Shown here piece by piece: positions 7,716-15,709 of a stretch of 64,000 bases of DNA. The translations under genes and the position numbers were made by a program. Location of the stretch: positions 1,240,001-1,304,000 of the forward strand of contig CAWIMV010000002.1 in NCBI GenBank assembly GCA_963837325.1, written 5' to 3'. The stretch comes from CAVQKZ01 sp963837325 (GTDB taxonomy: Bacteria > Actinomycetota > Actinomycetes > Mycobacteriales > Jatrophihabitantaceae). The notes under the pieces are model-generated. The model was not told the DNA's origin and did not search any database. It saw nothing but the letters and a program-made list of their open reading frames with translations. How positions within the stretch are numbered: the first letter of the stretch is position 1; each line of letters starts with the position of its first letter.

Positions 7716-8936
7716 ATGATCATGGCTCTGGCTGACCGGCTGCACGACGACGCCTACGAACTGGCGCCCTACCTCACCGAGCTGCGGCACACGCTGCATC
7801 AGAGCCCGGAGATCGGGCTGCAACTGCCGATCACTCAGCAGACCGTCCTGGCCGAACTCGAGGGACTCGGCCTCGAGATCAGCACCGGCACCGCGCTCAC
7901 CTCAGTGACTGCGGTGCTGCGGGGCACGCCCGGCGGGCCGACCGTGTTGCTGCGCGGCGACATGGATGCCCTGCCGGTCACCGAGGCGACCGGTGTCGAA
8001 TTCGCCAGCAAGATCGACGGCGCAATGCACGCGTGCGGGCACGACCTGCACACGGCGATGCTCGTCGGCGCGGCGCGGCTGCTCAGCGCCCACCGCGACG
8101 AGCTCGCCGGTGACGTCGTCTTCATGTTCCAGCCAGGCGAGGAGGGTTGGGACGGTGCCGGCGCGATGTTGGCCGAGGACGTGCTGCTCGCGTCGGGGCG
8201 ACGGGCCGACTCGGCCTACGGCATACACGTCATGTCCGGCGTGTGCCCGCGTGGAGTGTTCACCACCCGGCCAGGCACCCTCATGGCCGCGAGCGATCGG
8301 CTGCACGTGAGCGTCCACGGCGTGGGCGGGCACGGCTCCACCCCGCACCTGACCAAGGACCCGATCAGTGTGGCGGCCCAGCTCGTCGGCGATCTGCAGA
8401 CGCTCGTCACGCGCCGCTTCGACGTGTTCGACCCCGCCGTCGTCACCGTCGGGCTGTTCCACGCCGGAACGAGACGCAACATCATCCCGGACGAGGCCGA
8501 GTTCGACGCGACGGTGCGGACGTTCACGGTCGAGGCGCGCGAGCGGATGCGCGAGGAGTCCGTACGGCTGTGCGAGCACGTCGCCGCCGGCTACGGGCTG
8601 GAGATCGACGCCGAGTACAGCTCGGAGTATCCAGTCACCGTCAACGACGCCGCCCATGCTGCCTTCGCCGCCGACGTCGCGACCGAGCTGTTCGGCGCGG
8701 ACGGCTATCAGCCGCTGACGAACCCGGTCACCGGCGCGGAGGACTTCTCCCGCGTTCTCGCCGAGGTGCCCGGGTGCTACCTGTTCCTCGGTGCATCGCC
8801 CGCTGACGACTGGCAGAACGCGCCCAGCAACCACAGCCCGCGGGCCAGCTTCGACGACTCGGTGCTGCCACAGGGCGTACTGCTGCACGCGGAACTGGCG
8901 ATTCGCGCGTTGCAGCGTGATGCCGCCGCATCTTGA
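7716..8936 (+). CDS. M20-family metallo-amidohydrolase
   Basis: 406 residues. It belongs to the M20D hippurate / N-acyl-amino-acid hydrolase group. Metal-site motifs are seen in order: DMDALPV near residue 87, HACGHDLHTAM near 108, and QPGEEG near 142. A GHGSTPH lid-domain motif lies near 209, and the C-terminal TGAEDFS near 341. The enzyme would hydrolyse an amide of an amino acid. It is 160 bases ahead of a glutamine-synthetase-like gene and a flavin-barrel gene on the same strand, suggesting a shared pathway of amide or amine turnover. The exact substrate is not known. Confidence 0.88.
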   Translation: MIMALADRLHDDAYELAPYLTELRHTLHQSPEIGLQLPITQQTVLAELEGLGLEISTGTALTSVTAVLRGTPGGPTVLLRGDMDALPVTEATGVEFASKIDGAMHACGHDLHTAMLVGAARLLSAHRDELAGDVVFMFQPGEEGWDGAGAMLAEDVLLASGRRADSAYGIHVMSGVCPRGVFTTRPGTLMAASDRLHVSVHGVGGHGSTPHLTKDPISVAAQLVGDLQTLVTRRFDVFDPAVVTVGLFHAGTRRNIIPDEAEFDATVRTFTVEARERMREESVRLCEHVAAGYGLEIDAEYSSEYPVTVNDAAHAAFAADVATELFGADGYQPLTNPVTGAEDFSRVLAEVPGCYLFLGASPADDWQNAPSNHSPRASFDDSVLPQGVLLHAELAIRALQRDAAAS

Positions 8937-9098
8937 CAGCGCTCGCCACTGGTTAGACGCTGGGCGAACTCCGCGATCACTCGACAGGCAATAGTGGCGC
9001 GGACCGTTTGGTTTGCCACCGCCAGCGAGCCCTTGACCTGGCAGTTGCGCCTGACACCCCCTCGTGCACGTATCGGTCAGAGCACACCAGGAGAGCAG

Positions 9099-10574
9099 AT
9101 GCGTACCTCCCACGAGTCCAGCGTCGGCCAGATCGGCTTCGTCAAGAACCATGGGCTGTGGTCGGACGAACAACAAGCCGCGGCTGACGAGCTCGAGCAG
9201 CGGCTGCGCTCCGAGGACATCCGCCGGGTCCGGATCTCGTGGTGCGACCAGCACGGCATCGCGCGCGGCAAGACCCTCACGACGCCGGACTTCATCCTGG
9301 CGATGCGCAACGGTCAGGACTTCCAGACGGCCACGCTGATCATGGACACCACGAACAACATCGTCGTGCCGCTGTTCGCCAAGGACGGCTCGTACGGGGT
9401 CGAGGAGATGGCCGGCTATCCGGATGCGCTGCTCGTGCCCGACCCGACGACGTTCCGGTTGCTGCCGTGGAGCCGCGGGACCGGCTGGGTGCTGTCGGAC
9501 ATGTACTTCCAGAGCGGGACGTCGGTGCCCTTCTGCAGCCGGCAATTGCTGCGCCGCAGCCTGGCCGATCTCGACGAGCGCGGCTACGGCTACCTGGCCG
9601 GTCTGGAGGTCGAGTTCTACATCACCAAGATGGAGGACAAGAAGCTCACGCCGGAGCAGTCGGGCTGGCCACCGGACGCGCCGGGAGTGTCCACCGTGGC
9701 GCACGGCTTCCAGTACCTCACCGAGATCCGCAACGACGAGATCGACGACATTCTGATCTTGCTGCAGGATTCGCTCACCGACCTCGGCCTGCCCCTGCGG
9801 TCCATGGAGGACGAATGGGGCCCGGGCCAGACGGAATTCACGTTCGACCCGCAGCTCGGCCTCGACGCCGCCGACTCGATGTTGCTGTTCCGCACGGCGG
9901 TCAAGCAGATCTGCCGCCGCAACGGCCTGCACGCCACGTTCATGACCAAGCCCGCGCTGCCCAACTTCTTCTCCAGTGGTTGGCACCTGCACCAGTCCCT
10001 GGTCGATCAGGACGGTACGGGCAATGCCTTCACCAACCACGGGGACGACGGGGCGGCGCTGTCCGAGCTCGGGCGGCAGTTCGTCGGCGGGCTTCTCGAG
10101 CACGCGTCGGCCGGTTCGGTGTTCGCGACGCCCACCGTCAACGGCTACAAGCGCTTCGCCCCGATGTCGTTCGCTCCGGACCGTGCGTCGTGGGCGGTCG
10201 AGAACCGCGGCGCCATGATCCGCGTGCTCGGCGGGCCGGGCGACGAGACGACCCACCTGGAGAACCGGGTCGGCGAGCCCTGCGCCAACCCATACCTCTA
10301 CATGGCCGCCCAGCTGGCTGCGGGCCTGGACGGAATCGACCGCAACCTCGATCCCGGCCCGCCGGACGCGGAGCCCTACGCCGCCGACCGGCCGTTGCTT
10401 CCGGTGAGCCTCGATCGCGCGGTGGACGCCCTCGCCTCCGACGGCGCGGTATTCCGCAAGGCGTTCGGAGACTCGTTCGTCGACTTCGTCCTCTCTATCA
10501 AGCGGCACGAGGTCGGTAGGTATCAGGCGCACGTCAGCGACTGGGAGCATCGCGAGTACTTCGAGCTCTACTAG
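9099..10574 (+). CDS. Glutamine-synthetase-family ligase (not housekeeping GlnA)
   Basis: 491 residues with an N-terminal beta-grasp region and the GS catalytic domain. GLEVEFY near residue 169, EWGPGQTEF near 239, SSGWHLHQS near 289 and NRGAMIRV near 369 carry the metal, ATP and substrate residues. It lacks the adenylylation tyrosine loop of housekeeping GlnA and resembles GS-like enzymes that make gamma-glutamyl amides. The start at 9099 follows CAGGAGAG; the frame upstream to 8994 is not coding-like. The neighbours (amidohydrolase upstream, flavin split-barrel 15 bases downstream) point to amine or amino-acid catabolism. Confidence 0.85.
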   Translation: MRTSHESSVGQIGFVKNHGLWSDEQQAAADELEQRLRSEDIRRVRISWCDQHGIARGKTLTTPDFILAMRNGQDFQTATLIMDTTNNIVVPLFAKDGSYGVEEMAGYPDALLVPDPTTFRLLPWSRGTGWVLSDMYFQSGTSVPFCSRQLLRRSLADLDERGYGYLAGLEVEFYITKMEDKKLTPEQSGWPPDAPGVSTVAHGFQYLTEIRNDEIDDILILLQDSLTDLGLPLRSMEDEWGPGQTEFTFDPQLGLDAADSMLLFRTAVKQICRRNGLHATFMTKPALPNFFSSGWHLHQSLVDQDGTGNAFTNHGDDGAALSELGRQFVGGLLEHASAGSVFATPTVNGYKRFAPMSFAPDRASWAVENRGAMIRVLGGPGDETTHLENRVGEPCANPYLYMAAQLAAGLDGIDRNLDPGPPDAEPYAADRPLLPVSLDRAVDALASDGAVFRKAFGDSFVDFVLSIKRHEVGRYQAHVSDWEHREYFELY

Positions 10575-10589
10575 TCGGGGAGGGGCGGC

Positions 10590-11150
10590 GTGAGCGAACG
10601 AGCCGAATGGCGCGGATCGAAGTTCGGCGCGATGTCGCCGGCGGAGGTGAACGAGTTCCTGGCCGGTCCGTGGATCGCTCGGGTTGCCTGCCTCAAGCCG
10701 GACGGTTCGCCGTACATCTTCGCCGCCTGGTACCACTGGGACGGCGTGGCGTTCTGGCTGGTGCCGCGGGCCAGGTCGGCCTGGGCGCACTACCTTGTCA
10801 ACGACTCGCGGGTGAGCCTGATCGTCGACGAACCCGACCCGCCGATCCGCAAGGTGGTGTGCGAGGGCTCGGCGATCTGCGTCGAGGCCGCGGTTGGTCC
10901 GTATCTGGAAAACGGCGAGATGTCGGTCTGGAACAAGATCGGCACGTACGATACCGGCCCGCGCTACCTCGGGGACAAGGTGGACGAATACCGCGGCGAG
11001 GTGAACGTCGAGCCCTGCTGGACGTTCAAGATCGTGCCCCGGAAACTGACCACCTGGCAGGGCCTCGGCTGGGCCAAGCGCTACTCACACGTTGAGCTAC
11101 ACCCGGGCGACGACGGCGAGCCCGTGGCCCAGCCCAAGTACTACGCCTGA
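10590..11150 (+). CDS. Pyridoxamine-5'-phosphate-oxidase-like flavin split-barrel protein
   Basis: 186 residues; split beta-barrel of the PNPOx-like superfamily, with the conserved N-terminal ARVACLKPDGSPYIFAAW pattern at about residues 30-47. It likely binds FMN or F420 and acts as a small oxidoreductase. It starts 15 bases after the GS-like gene, behind a GGGGAGGGGCGG ribosome site, so it is surely co-transcribed. The C terminus carries an extra charged tail after residue 160. The substrate is unknown. Confidence 0.8.
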   Translation: MSERAEWRGSKFGAMSPAEVNEFLAGPWIARVACLKPDGSPYIFAAWYHWDGVAFWLVPRARSAWAHYLVNDSRVSLIVDEPDPPIRKVVCEGSAICVEAAVGPYLENGEMSVWNKIGTYDTGPRYLGDKVDEYRGEVNVEPCWTFKIVPRKLTTWQGLGWAKRYSHVELHPGDDGEPVAQPKYYA

Positions 11151-11238
11151 GCCGGGCTACCTGTCACCCCGACGTGCGACCCCTATCGAACGAGACCCGG
11201 ACGCGCAGTTCGGGGCGGGCGAGGTCACGCGGCGATGA

Positions 11239-11466
11239 TCAGCCCCCGTCCGGCTCGGATTCCGGCGCCGCGTCGCCGCCGGGATCCCCGGCGTCGTCCT
11301 TTTCGTGCGGGCCCGGTATCTCGCTCGTGCCCTCGACCGCCGTCCCCGTGTAGAGGCCATCGTCGGGGTCGAAGTCGATCTTCGACCGGTCGATGTACTG
11401 ATGCGCGTCGTCCTGCTCCGGACCGCGCTCGCTGCTCTGGTCCTCGGCGTCCTGGCCGGTGTCCAC
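11239..11466 (-). CDS. Small acidic conserved hypothetical protein
   Basis: 75 residues, strongly acidic (Asp/Glu/Pro-rich) with no hydrophobic stretch. The central segment LYTGTAVEGTSEIPGPHE resembles a motif I recall from small actinobacterial proteins of unknown role. The ends look disordered. It lies 12 bases after the stop of the next minus-strand gene and may be co-transcribed with it. Nothing more can be said on function. Confidence 0.5.
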   Translation of the reverse strand: MDTGQDAEDQSSERGPEQDDAHQYIDRSKIDFDPDDGLYTGTAVEGTSEIPGPHEKDDAGDPGGDAAPESEPDGG

Positions 11467-11478
11467 CGCGCGGGACCG

Positions 11479-11721
11479 CTACGGCGCGGGGGCCGGGGGT
11501 GGCGGGCTTGCCGGAGGGTTGCCGTTTTTAGGCTCGTCGTCGCCGTGCAAACCCTCGCGGAATGACTGTGCTGAGTCCTTGGCCGACTTCGCGGCCTGTC
11601 CCGCGCGGTCCTTCAGGTTCGCGGCGAGCGGCTTGCTCTTATCCTTGAGCTGCTCAGCCATGGGCTTGGCCCGCTTGGCTGCTTCCTCGGCCCGCTCCTT
11701 GGCCCGGTCCAACAACCCCAT
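11479..11721 (-). CDS. Small Lys/Ala-rich helical protein
   Basis: 80 residues. The first 60 form an amphipathic Lys/Ala/Glu helix with repeats such as KERAEEAAKRAK, reminiscent of stress-associated or DNA-binding helical proteins; the last 20 are Pro-rich. The ATG at 11721 has GAGAGGAAGG upstream; the longer frame to 11769 has no such site. No family name can be assigned with confidence. Confidence 0.6.
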   Translation of the reverse strand: MGLLDRAKERAEEAAKRAKPMAEQLKDKSKPLAANLKDRAGQAAKSAKDSAQSFREGLHGDDEPKNGNPPASPPPPAPAP

Positions 11722-11774
11722 GTCGCGCCTTCCTCTCTTCGCCGATCCGTTGGTTCCTTTGTACCCCACGCGCC

Positions 11775-13442
11775 TCAGTCGTCGTCGTGGTCAGCGTCGC
11801 GGTGGTGACTGGTCTGGCGGTGGCGCGCCTTGGCGTGCGCGGTCGAACGTGCGGCCGGCCGCTGCGGGTGGGACGAGCGCGTCGGGTTCCGGTAAACCAC
11901 CACTCCGTCGTCTGCGGCCAGCACCCCGCCGCGCTCGATGGCGGCCGCGGTGGCCGGGCTCAGCCCGGTGCCGGCCGCGCGGATGATCACGATGGCGTTC
12001 CCGGACGTCAGGTAGGCCCGCAGATCGCTCTGCCACCGTCCGTTGGCCCGGCGCGGGAGCCGAGCGCCTTCGGCGTTGCGGGCCACGAGTTGCGGCGCGT
12101 AGGTCTGCCCGGTGACATCCACCCAGACGTGGCAATGGTGGCTGAAATCGCGACTGAGCGCGTCGAGCTCGATCAACGCCATCGGTGAATCCGATTCCAC
12201 GCACCGCACGCGGGAGACGTCGTGCGCCAGGACCTGGCCCGAAAACGGCTGGACCGCATGATTGTGGCCGCCCGCGAAGACGACAGCGGTGACCGCGCCG
12301 ACTGCGACTACCGGCAGCCAGACTGCGACGGCGATCCGCGTCCGTCGTCCGGGTCTCGAGACGGTGGACGCCCACGCTCCCAGTGCGCTGACCGCCGCGG
12401 CGATCGTCAGCGCGAGGGCCGGCGTCAGGAAATCGGCGTAGAACCCGAACCACGACGGCGCGGCGAGCAGCACCGCGAGCTGACTCGCTGCCAGGGCTAC
12501 GACCAAGCGCGCGTGGACCACCGTCCACGCCAGCGCGCACATGCCCACAAACCCAATCGCCACGACGGCGAGGACTGGAATAAGGACCGCCCGATGCAAG
12601 TGCGGCGACATTCGGTTGATGTCGGTCAGGCTGGCCAACCGGGTCAGCGTCGAGTTGTTGTCCGGACTGCGGCCGAGCTGTTCAGCTATCACCATGCGCC
12701 ACATCGCGCCCGGTGCGGCGATGAGGAAGGCGACGTTGATGACGACCATCGACGCCACTGCCCCGGCCGCGGCCAACAGCAGGTCGCGCTTCGAGCGCCG
12801 GTCCACGACATGCCACGCCAATATCACCAGAAGCGGCACCGCCCACCAGATCTTGACGCTCGCCGCGGCGCCCAACATCGCACCGCAGGCCAACGCCGCA
12901 CGCCGAGGGCCCGAACGGGGCGAGGCGAAGTAAGCCAACAGTGCCGACAGCAGTAGGAAATCGCCCAGCGGCTCGAGGCGGGCAAGGTATTCCGCCTGCA
13001 CCGACCCGAACCACAGCGCGTAGCAGCAGCCGCCCAGCAGCGCGGCGGCCCGGCCGAGTGAGAGCTTCCGGGCCACCCTGACGACCAGTGCCGCGTTCAG
13101 CGCGCCGAGCACCGAAAAGCCGAGATTGGCAGTGATGAAACCGGTGTGATCGCTGGTCAAGCGGCCGATCCACGCGAATGGTGCCAATGCCAGCATGATC
13201 CCGGGCGGATGGAGCAGCACGAAGTCGCGGTACGGCAGGCGGCCGTGCACCAGGCCGTCGGCCGCGGCGTAGTACACGCTGGCGTCGTAGCCGTAGTTGC
13301 CTCGTAGCCCGCCGCTGGTGAACACAACGCACAACCGGGCGGCGAGGGCTAGGGCGAACACCGCAATCCCGTCGAGCCGCCAGGTCGGACAGAGCCGCTG
13401 CCGCACCGGCCGCCCGGCATCGGCCAAGCTCGCAACCGCCAC
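11775..13442 (-). CDS. GT-C-fold membrane glycosyltransferase (putative)
   Basis: 555 residues with roughly ten to twelve hydrophobic helices up to residue 400, then a periplasmic-looking C-terminal domain and a basic His/Arg/Asp tail. The first external loop reads YDASVYYAAADGLVHGRLPY and is followed by HPPG, the pattern of polyprenyl-phosphate-sugar-dependent GT-C enzymes (mannosyl/arabinosyl transferases). The sugar and acceptor are unknown; envelope glycan or protein glycosylation is the likely role. It is separated by 53 bases from the small helical protein downstream on the same strand. Confidence 0.75.
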   Translation of the reverse strand: MAVASLADAGRPVRQRLCPTWRLDGIAVFALALAARLCVVFTSGGLRGNYGYDASVYYAAADGLVHGRLPYRDFVLLHPPGIMLALAPFAWIGRLTSDHTGFITANLGFSVLGALNAALVVRVARKLSLGRAAALLGGCCYALWFGSVQAEYLARLEPLGDFLLLSALLAYFASPRSGPRRAALACGAMLGAAASVKIWWAVPLLVILAWHVVDRRSKRDLLLAAAGAVASMVVINVAFLIAAPGAMWRMVIAEQLGRSPDNNSTLTRLASLTDINRMSPHLHRAVLIPVLAVVAIGFVGMCALAWTVVHARLVVALAASQLAVLLAAPSWFGFYADFLTPALALTIAAAVSALGAWASTVSRPGRRTRIAVAVWLPVVAVGAVTAVVFAGGHNHAVQPFSGQVLAHDVSRVRCVESDSPMALIELDALSRDFSHHCHVWVDVTGQTYAPQLVARNAEGARLPRRANGRWQSDLRAYLTSGNAIVIIRAAGTGLSPATAAAIERGGVLAADDGVVVYRNPTRSSHPQRPAARSTAHAKARHRQTSHHRDADHDDD

Positions 13443-13555
13443 CGCGCATCCTCAATCTGCCGAGGGGGCGACGCGGATTCGGTCGCTCAGGCGGTGCGAG
13501 AGTAAGCGCGAGACCAGCCGCCGCGCGAGCGCGGACGGACCTGATCTTCGCCCGT

Positions 13556-13577
13556 CCTCAGCCCCTCTTGGCTGAGG
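13556..13577 (-). terminator. Hairpin after the aldo/keto reductase gene
   Basis: A perfect 8-base stem, CCTCAGCC / GGCTGAGG, with a 6-base loop lies 22 bases past the reductase stop. There is no T tract. Confidence 0.5.
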
Positions 13578-13598
13578 CTCAGCGACGCGCGAAAAGCT

Positions 13599-14615
13599 CT
13601 AGACCGGGCGCTGTCCCGGTGTCGACTTCGCCACGATGGCGGGATCTCTCGTCACGACGTCGCCGAGCGCCTCGTCGATCCGGGTCATGACGTCTTCCGG
13701 GATCGTGACACCAGCGGCTTTGACGTTCTCGGCGACCTGCTCGGGCCGGGACGCCCCGACGATGGCGGCCGAGACGTTGCTGTTCTGCAATACCCAGGCA
13801 ACGGCGAGCTGGGCCATGGACAGCCCCAGCTCGTCGGCGATCGGCCGCAACTGCTGGACGCGGGTGAGCACCTCGTCGCTCATCCATCGCTTGATCATGT
13901 CGGCGCCACCCTTGGTGTCCGTCGCCCGCGAGCCGGCGGGCGCGTCTTGCCCGGGCTGGTACTTGCCGCTCAGCACCCCTTGGGCGATCGGCGACCAGAC
14001 GATCTGACCGACGCCGAGTTCCTCGCAGGTCGGCACGACCTCGCCGTCGATGATCCGCCACAGCATCGAGTACTGCGGCTGGCTGGACACGAGCGAGATG
14101 CCGAGCTGCCGGGCCAGGTCGTGCCCGGCCCGGATCTGGTCGGCCGTCCATTCGCTGACGCCGATGTAGTGCGCCTTCCCGGCATGCACCACGTCGGCGA
14201 AGGCCTGCATGGTCTCCTCGAGCGGGGTGAAGAGGTCGTAGCGATGGGCCTGGTACAGGTCGACGTAGTCCATCTTCAGCCGGCGCAGCGACCCGTCGAT
14301 GCCGGCCATGATGTGTTTGCGCGACAGGCCGGTGTCGTTCTTGCCCTTCGGATCTGGCCCGACCGGCCAGAAGATCTTGGTGAACACCTCGATCGACTCG
14401 CGGCGCTCGCCCTTCAGTGCTTCGCCGAGCACCTCCTCGGCCTTGCCATTGGCGTAGGCGTCGGCGGTGTCGAACGACGTGATGCCAGCATCCAATGCGG
14501 CCTGCACGCAGTGCGTCGCCACATCGTTCTCGACCTGAGAGCCGTGGGTGAGCCAGTTGCCGTAGGTGATTTCCGAGATCTGCATGCCGCTGTTACCGAG
14601 GAAGCGAAAGTCCAT
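13599..14615 (-). CDS. Aldo/keto reductase (potassium-channel beta-subunit-like)
   Basis: 338 residues; (beta/alpha)8 NADPH-dependent reductase. The N-terminal strand is MDFRFLGNSGMQISEITYGN. The catalytic Asp is in FDTADAYANG (about residue 50), the lysine in the strand after it, and YQAHRYD is at about 128. The C-terminal part carries the cofactor segment ASRPEQVAENV. The start is set at 14615 by the canonical N terminus; an ATG nine bases earlier is possible. The physiological carbonyl substrate is not known. Confidence 0.88.
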   Translation of the reverse strand: MDFRFLGNSGMQISEITYGNWLTHGSQVENDVATHCVQAALDAGITSFDTADAYANGKAEEVLGEALKGERRESIEVFTKIFWPVGPDPKGKNDTGLSRKHIMAGIDGSLRRLKMDYVDLYQAHRYDLFTPLEETMQAFADVVHAGKAHYIGVSEWTADQIRAGHDLARQLGISLVSSQPQYSMLWRIIDGEVVPTCEELGVGQIVWSPIAQGVLSGKYQPGQDAPAGSRATDTKGGADMIKRWMSDEVLTRVQQLRPIADELGLSMAQLAVAWVLQNSNVSAAIVGASRPEQVAENVKAAGVTIPEDVMTRIDEALGDVVTRDPAIVAKSTPGQRPV

Positions 14616-14809
14616 GGCCTCCATCCTGCACCCCGGCCGTCGGCTCAGTCCCAGCGACTGTAGGCCGGGGCCCGGCGTCGGTCGGCAGCGTCGCAGCTCC
14701 TTCAACAGTTTCCGTCACGCAGCGTAATGACGATCTTGTTCTCGTCCTACGGGGTGCGATCGGAGTCGACGGCAAGTCTCCCAGACTGCAACCAAAATCG
14801 GCACAGACG
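14616..14809. other. Non-coding upstream part of the 14.6-15.3 kb gap
   Basis: Upstream region of the reductase gene. Apart from the reductase start region I see no gene, repeat or clear site in this part. Confidence 0.4.
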
Positions 14810-14839
14810 TTGACGGATTTGGGAGTCTAGAGGCATAGT
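14810..14839 (+). promoter_or_regulatory. Sigma-70-type promoter before a non-coding stretch
   Basis: TTGACG (14810-14815) and CATAGT (14834-14839) are spaced by 18 bases. This is one of the best -35/-10 pairs in the window, yet no convincing coding sequence follows; a structured region ending in a hairpin does. Confidence 0.5.
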
Positions 14840-14845
14840 TGCCAG

Positions 14846-15070
14846 GTACGGGGCGAGAGCACCAGCTAATGGAAACCATACGTCGGGAATGCTGTTCCCG
14901 ACTCGGCGCCGGGCTGGCTGAACTCGCTTCGGACGACACCGACTCCGCCGCTGGTACGCGTTTCCGGCGGCAGGAGACGAGGGATTCGGCACTGGCGGGG
15001 GAGACCTCGCTCGCGTCAGGCCGAAGCTCCAGAAGCCCCGGGCGGCTAGAACAGACCGCCGGGGGCTTCT
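14846..15070 (+). ncRNA. Candidate structured small RNA of about 225 bases
   Basis: The region follows a good -35/-10 pair and ends in a 15-base stem (15031-15045 with 15056-15070, one mismatch, 10-base loop). Internal stems include TCGGGAA/TTCCCGA around 14890 and CCGCCG/CGGCGG around 14950-14975. The open frames across it are rich in Arg/Ser and resemble no protein. It does not match what I know of tmRNA, RNase P RNA or SRP RNA. A 6S-like or novel regulatory RNA is possible; being non-functional spacer is the main alternative. Confidence 0.4.
15031..15070 (+). terminator. Strong hairpin ending the candidate RNA
   Basis: AGAAGCCCCGGGCGG (15031-15045) pairs with CCGCCGGGGGCTTCT (15056-15070) with a single mismatch over 15 positions. 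The bases after it are not T-rich. Confidence 0.55.
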
Positions 15071-15116
15071 GGTATTCCGGGGCTTGTCGCCCGCGCCGAA
15101 ATCGGCCGACAACACG

Positions 15117-15157
15117 AAGGACGGCCCCGCTCCGCGTGGCGAAACAGGGCCGTTCTT
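15117..15157. terminator. Second hairpin in the same gap
   Basis: AAGGACGGCCC (15117-15127) pairs with GGGCCGTTCTT (15147-15157), one G-T pair, 19-base loop. It sits between the candidate RNA and the convergent DUF1508 gene and may end transcription from either side. Confidence 0.5.
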
Positions 15158-15301
15158 CGATGCTGGCGCCGGTAGAGACCCCCGAGCCCGACCGGCGCAC
15201 GCCCGCCTGACCGCCTTGTCCGGGTCAGTTGCTAAAGTCTTCCAAGGAAAGTATCTGTTGTCAAGTCCGCTGTCGCGAACCGGCTTACTCGGCTGAGCCG
15301 A

Positions 15302-15502
15302 TCAGCGGTGTCGCATGCTGAGGCCCTGCTCGATATGCGCATCCACCGCCGAACGCTTGACCGCCTCGATGCCCTTCAAGGCGTCGTCCTTCGTCGCGTA
15401 GCCCTCGCTCTGCGCAATGATCTCGCCGTTCGCGGACTTCAGTCGGAACGCGTAGCCGCCGTTCGCGGTTTCGTACACCTCGAACTTCGATGTCGCCGCC
15501 AT
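15302..15502 (-). CDS. DUF1508 (YegP-like) protein
   Basis: 66 residues, one YegP repeat: strands KFEVYETANGGYAFRLKSAN, then EIIAQSEGYATKDDALKGI, then a helix with VKRSAVDAHIEQ. The family is a small stress-linked beta-alpha fold of unknown role; E. coli YegP has two such repeats, this protein one. The ATG at 15502 follows a GGGCGAGG purine-rich site. Confidence 0.85.
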   Translation of the reverse strand: MAATSKFEVYETANGGYAFRLKSANGEIIAQSEGYATKDDALKGIEAVKRSAVDAHIEQGLSMRHR

Positions 15503-15709
15503 AGCCTCGCCCTTCCCCCCGTAGGATTGCTGTTAGCAAATGTAATTGATCGACCGGCGCGGAGGCCAGACCCGACGGGATATTCGCCGCCGGCCGCCGG
15601 TTCGCGGCGCAGGCCAGGCGTGCTTCATCGTCGATCGTGCGCTGGCGTACCGCCGGCCAGCCTGGCCCCCGTTAGCCTGACGCGGCACGGCAACGGGTTA
15701 GGAGTGCGC

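Noticed and set aside
7902..10790. 962-codon minus-strand frame opposite the M20 and GS genes
   Set aside because: High-GC antisense shadow; composition is Arg/Gly/Val-rich without any domain, and the plus strand carries clear catalytic motifs.
14839..15210. 123-codon plus-strand ORF in the 14.8-15.2 kb gap
   Set aside because: Arg/Ser/Thr-rich, no ribosome site, overlapped by frames on both strands; the region looks like structured RNA rather than protein.
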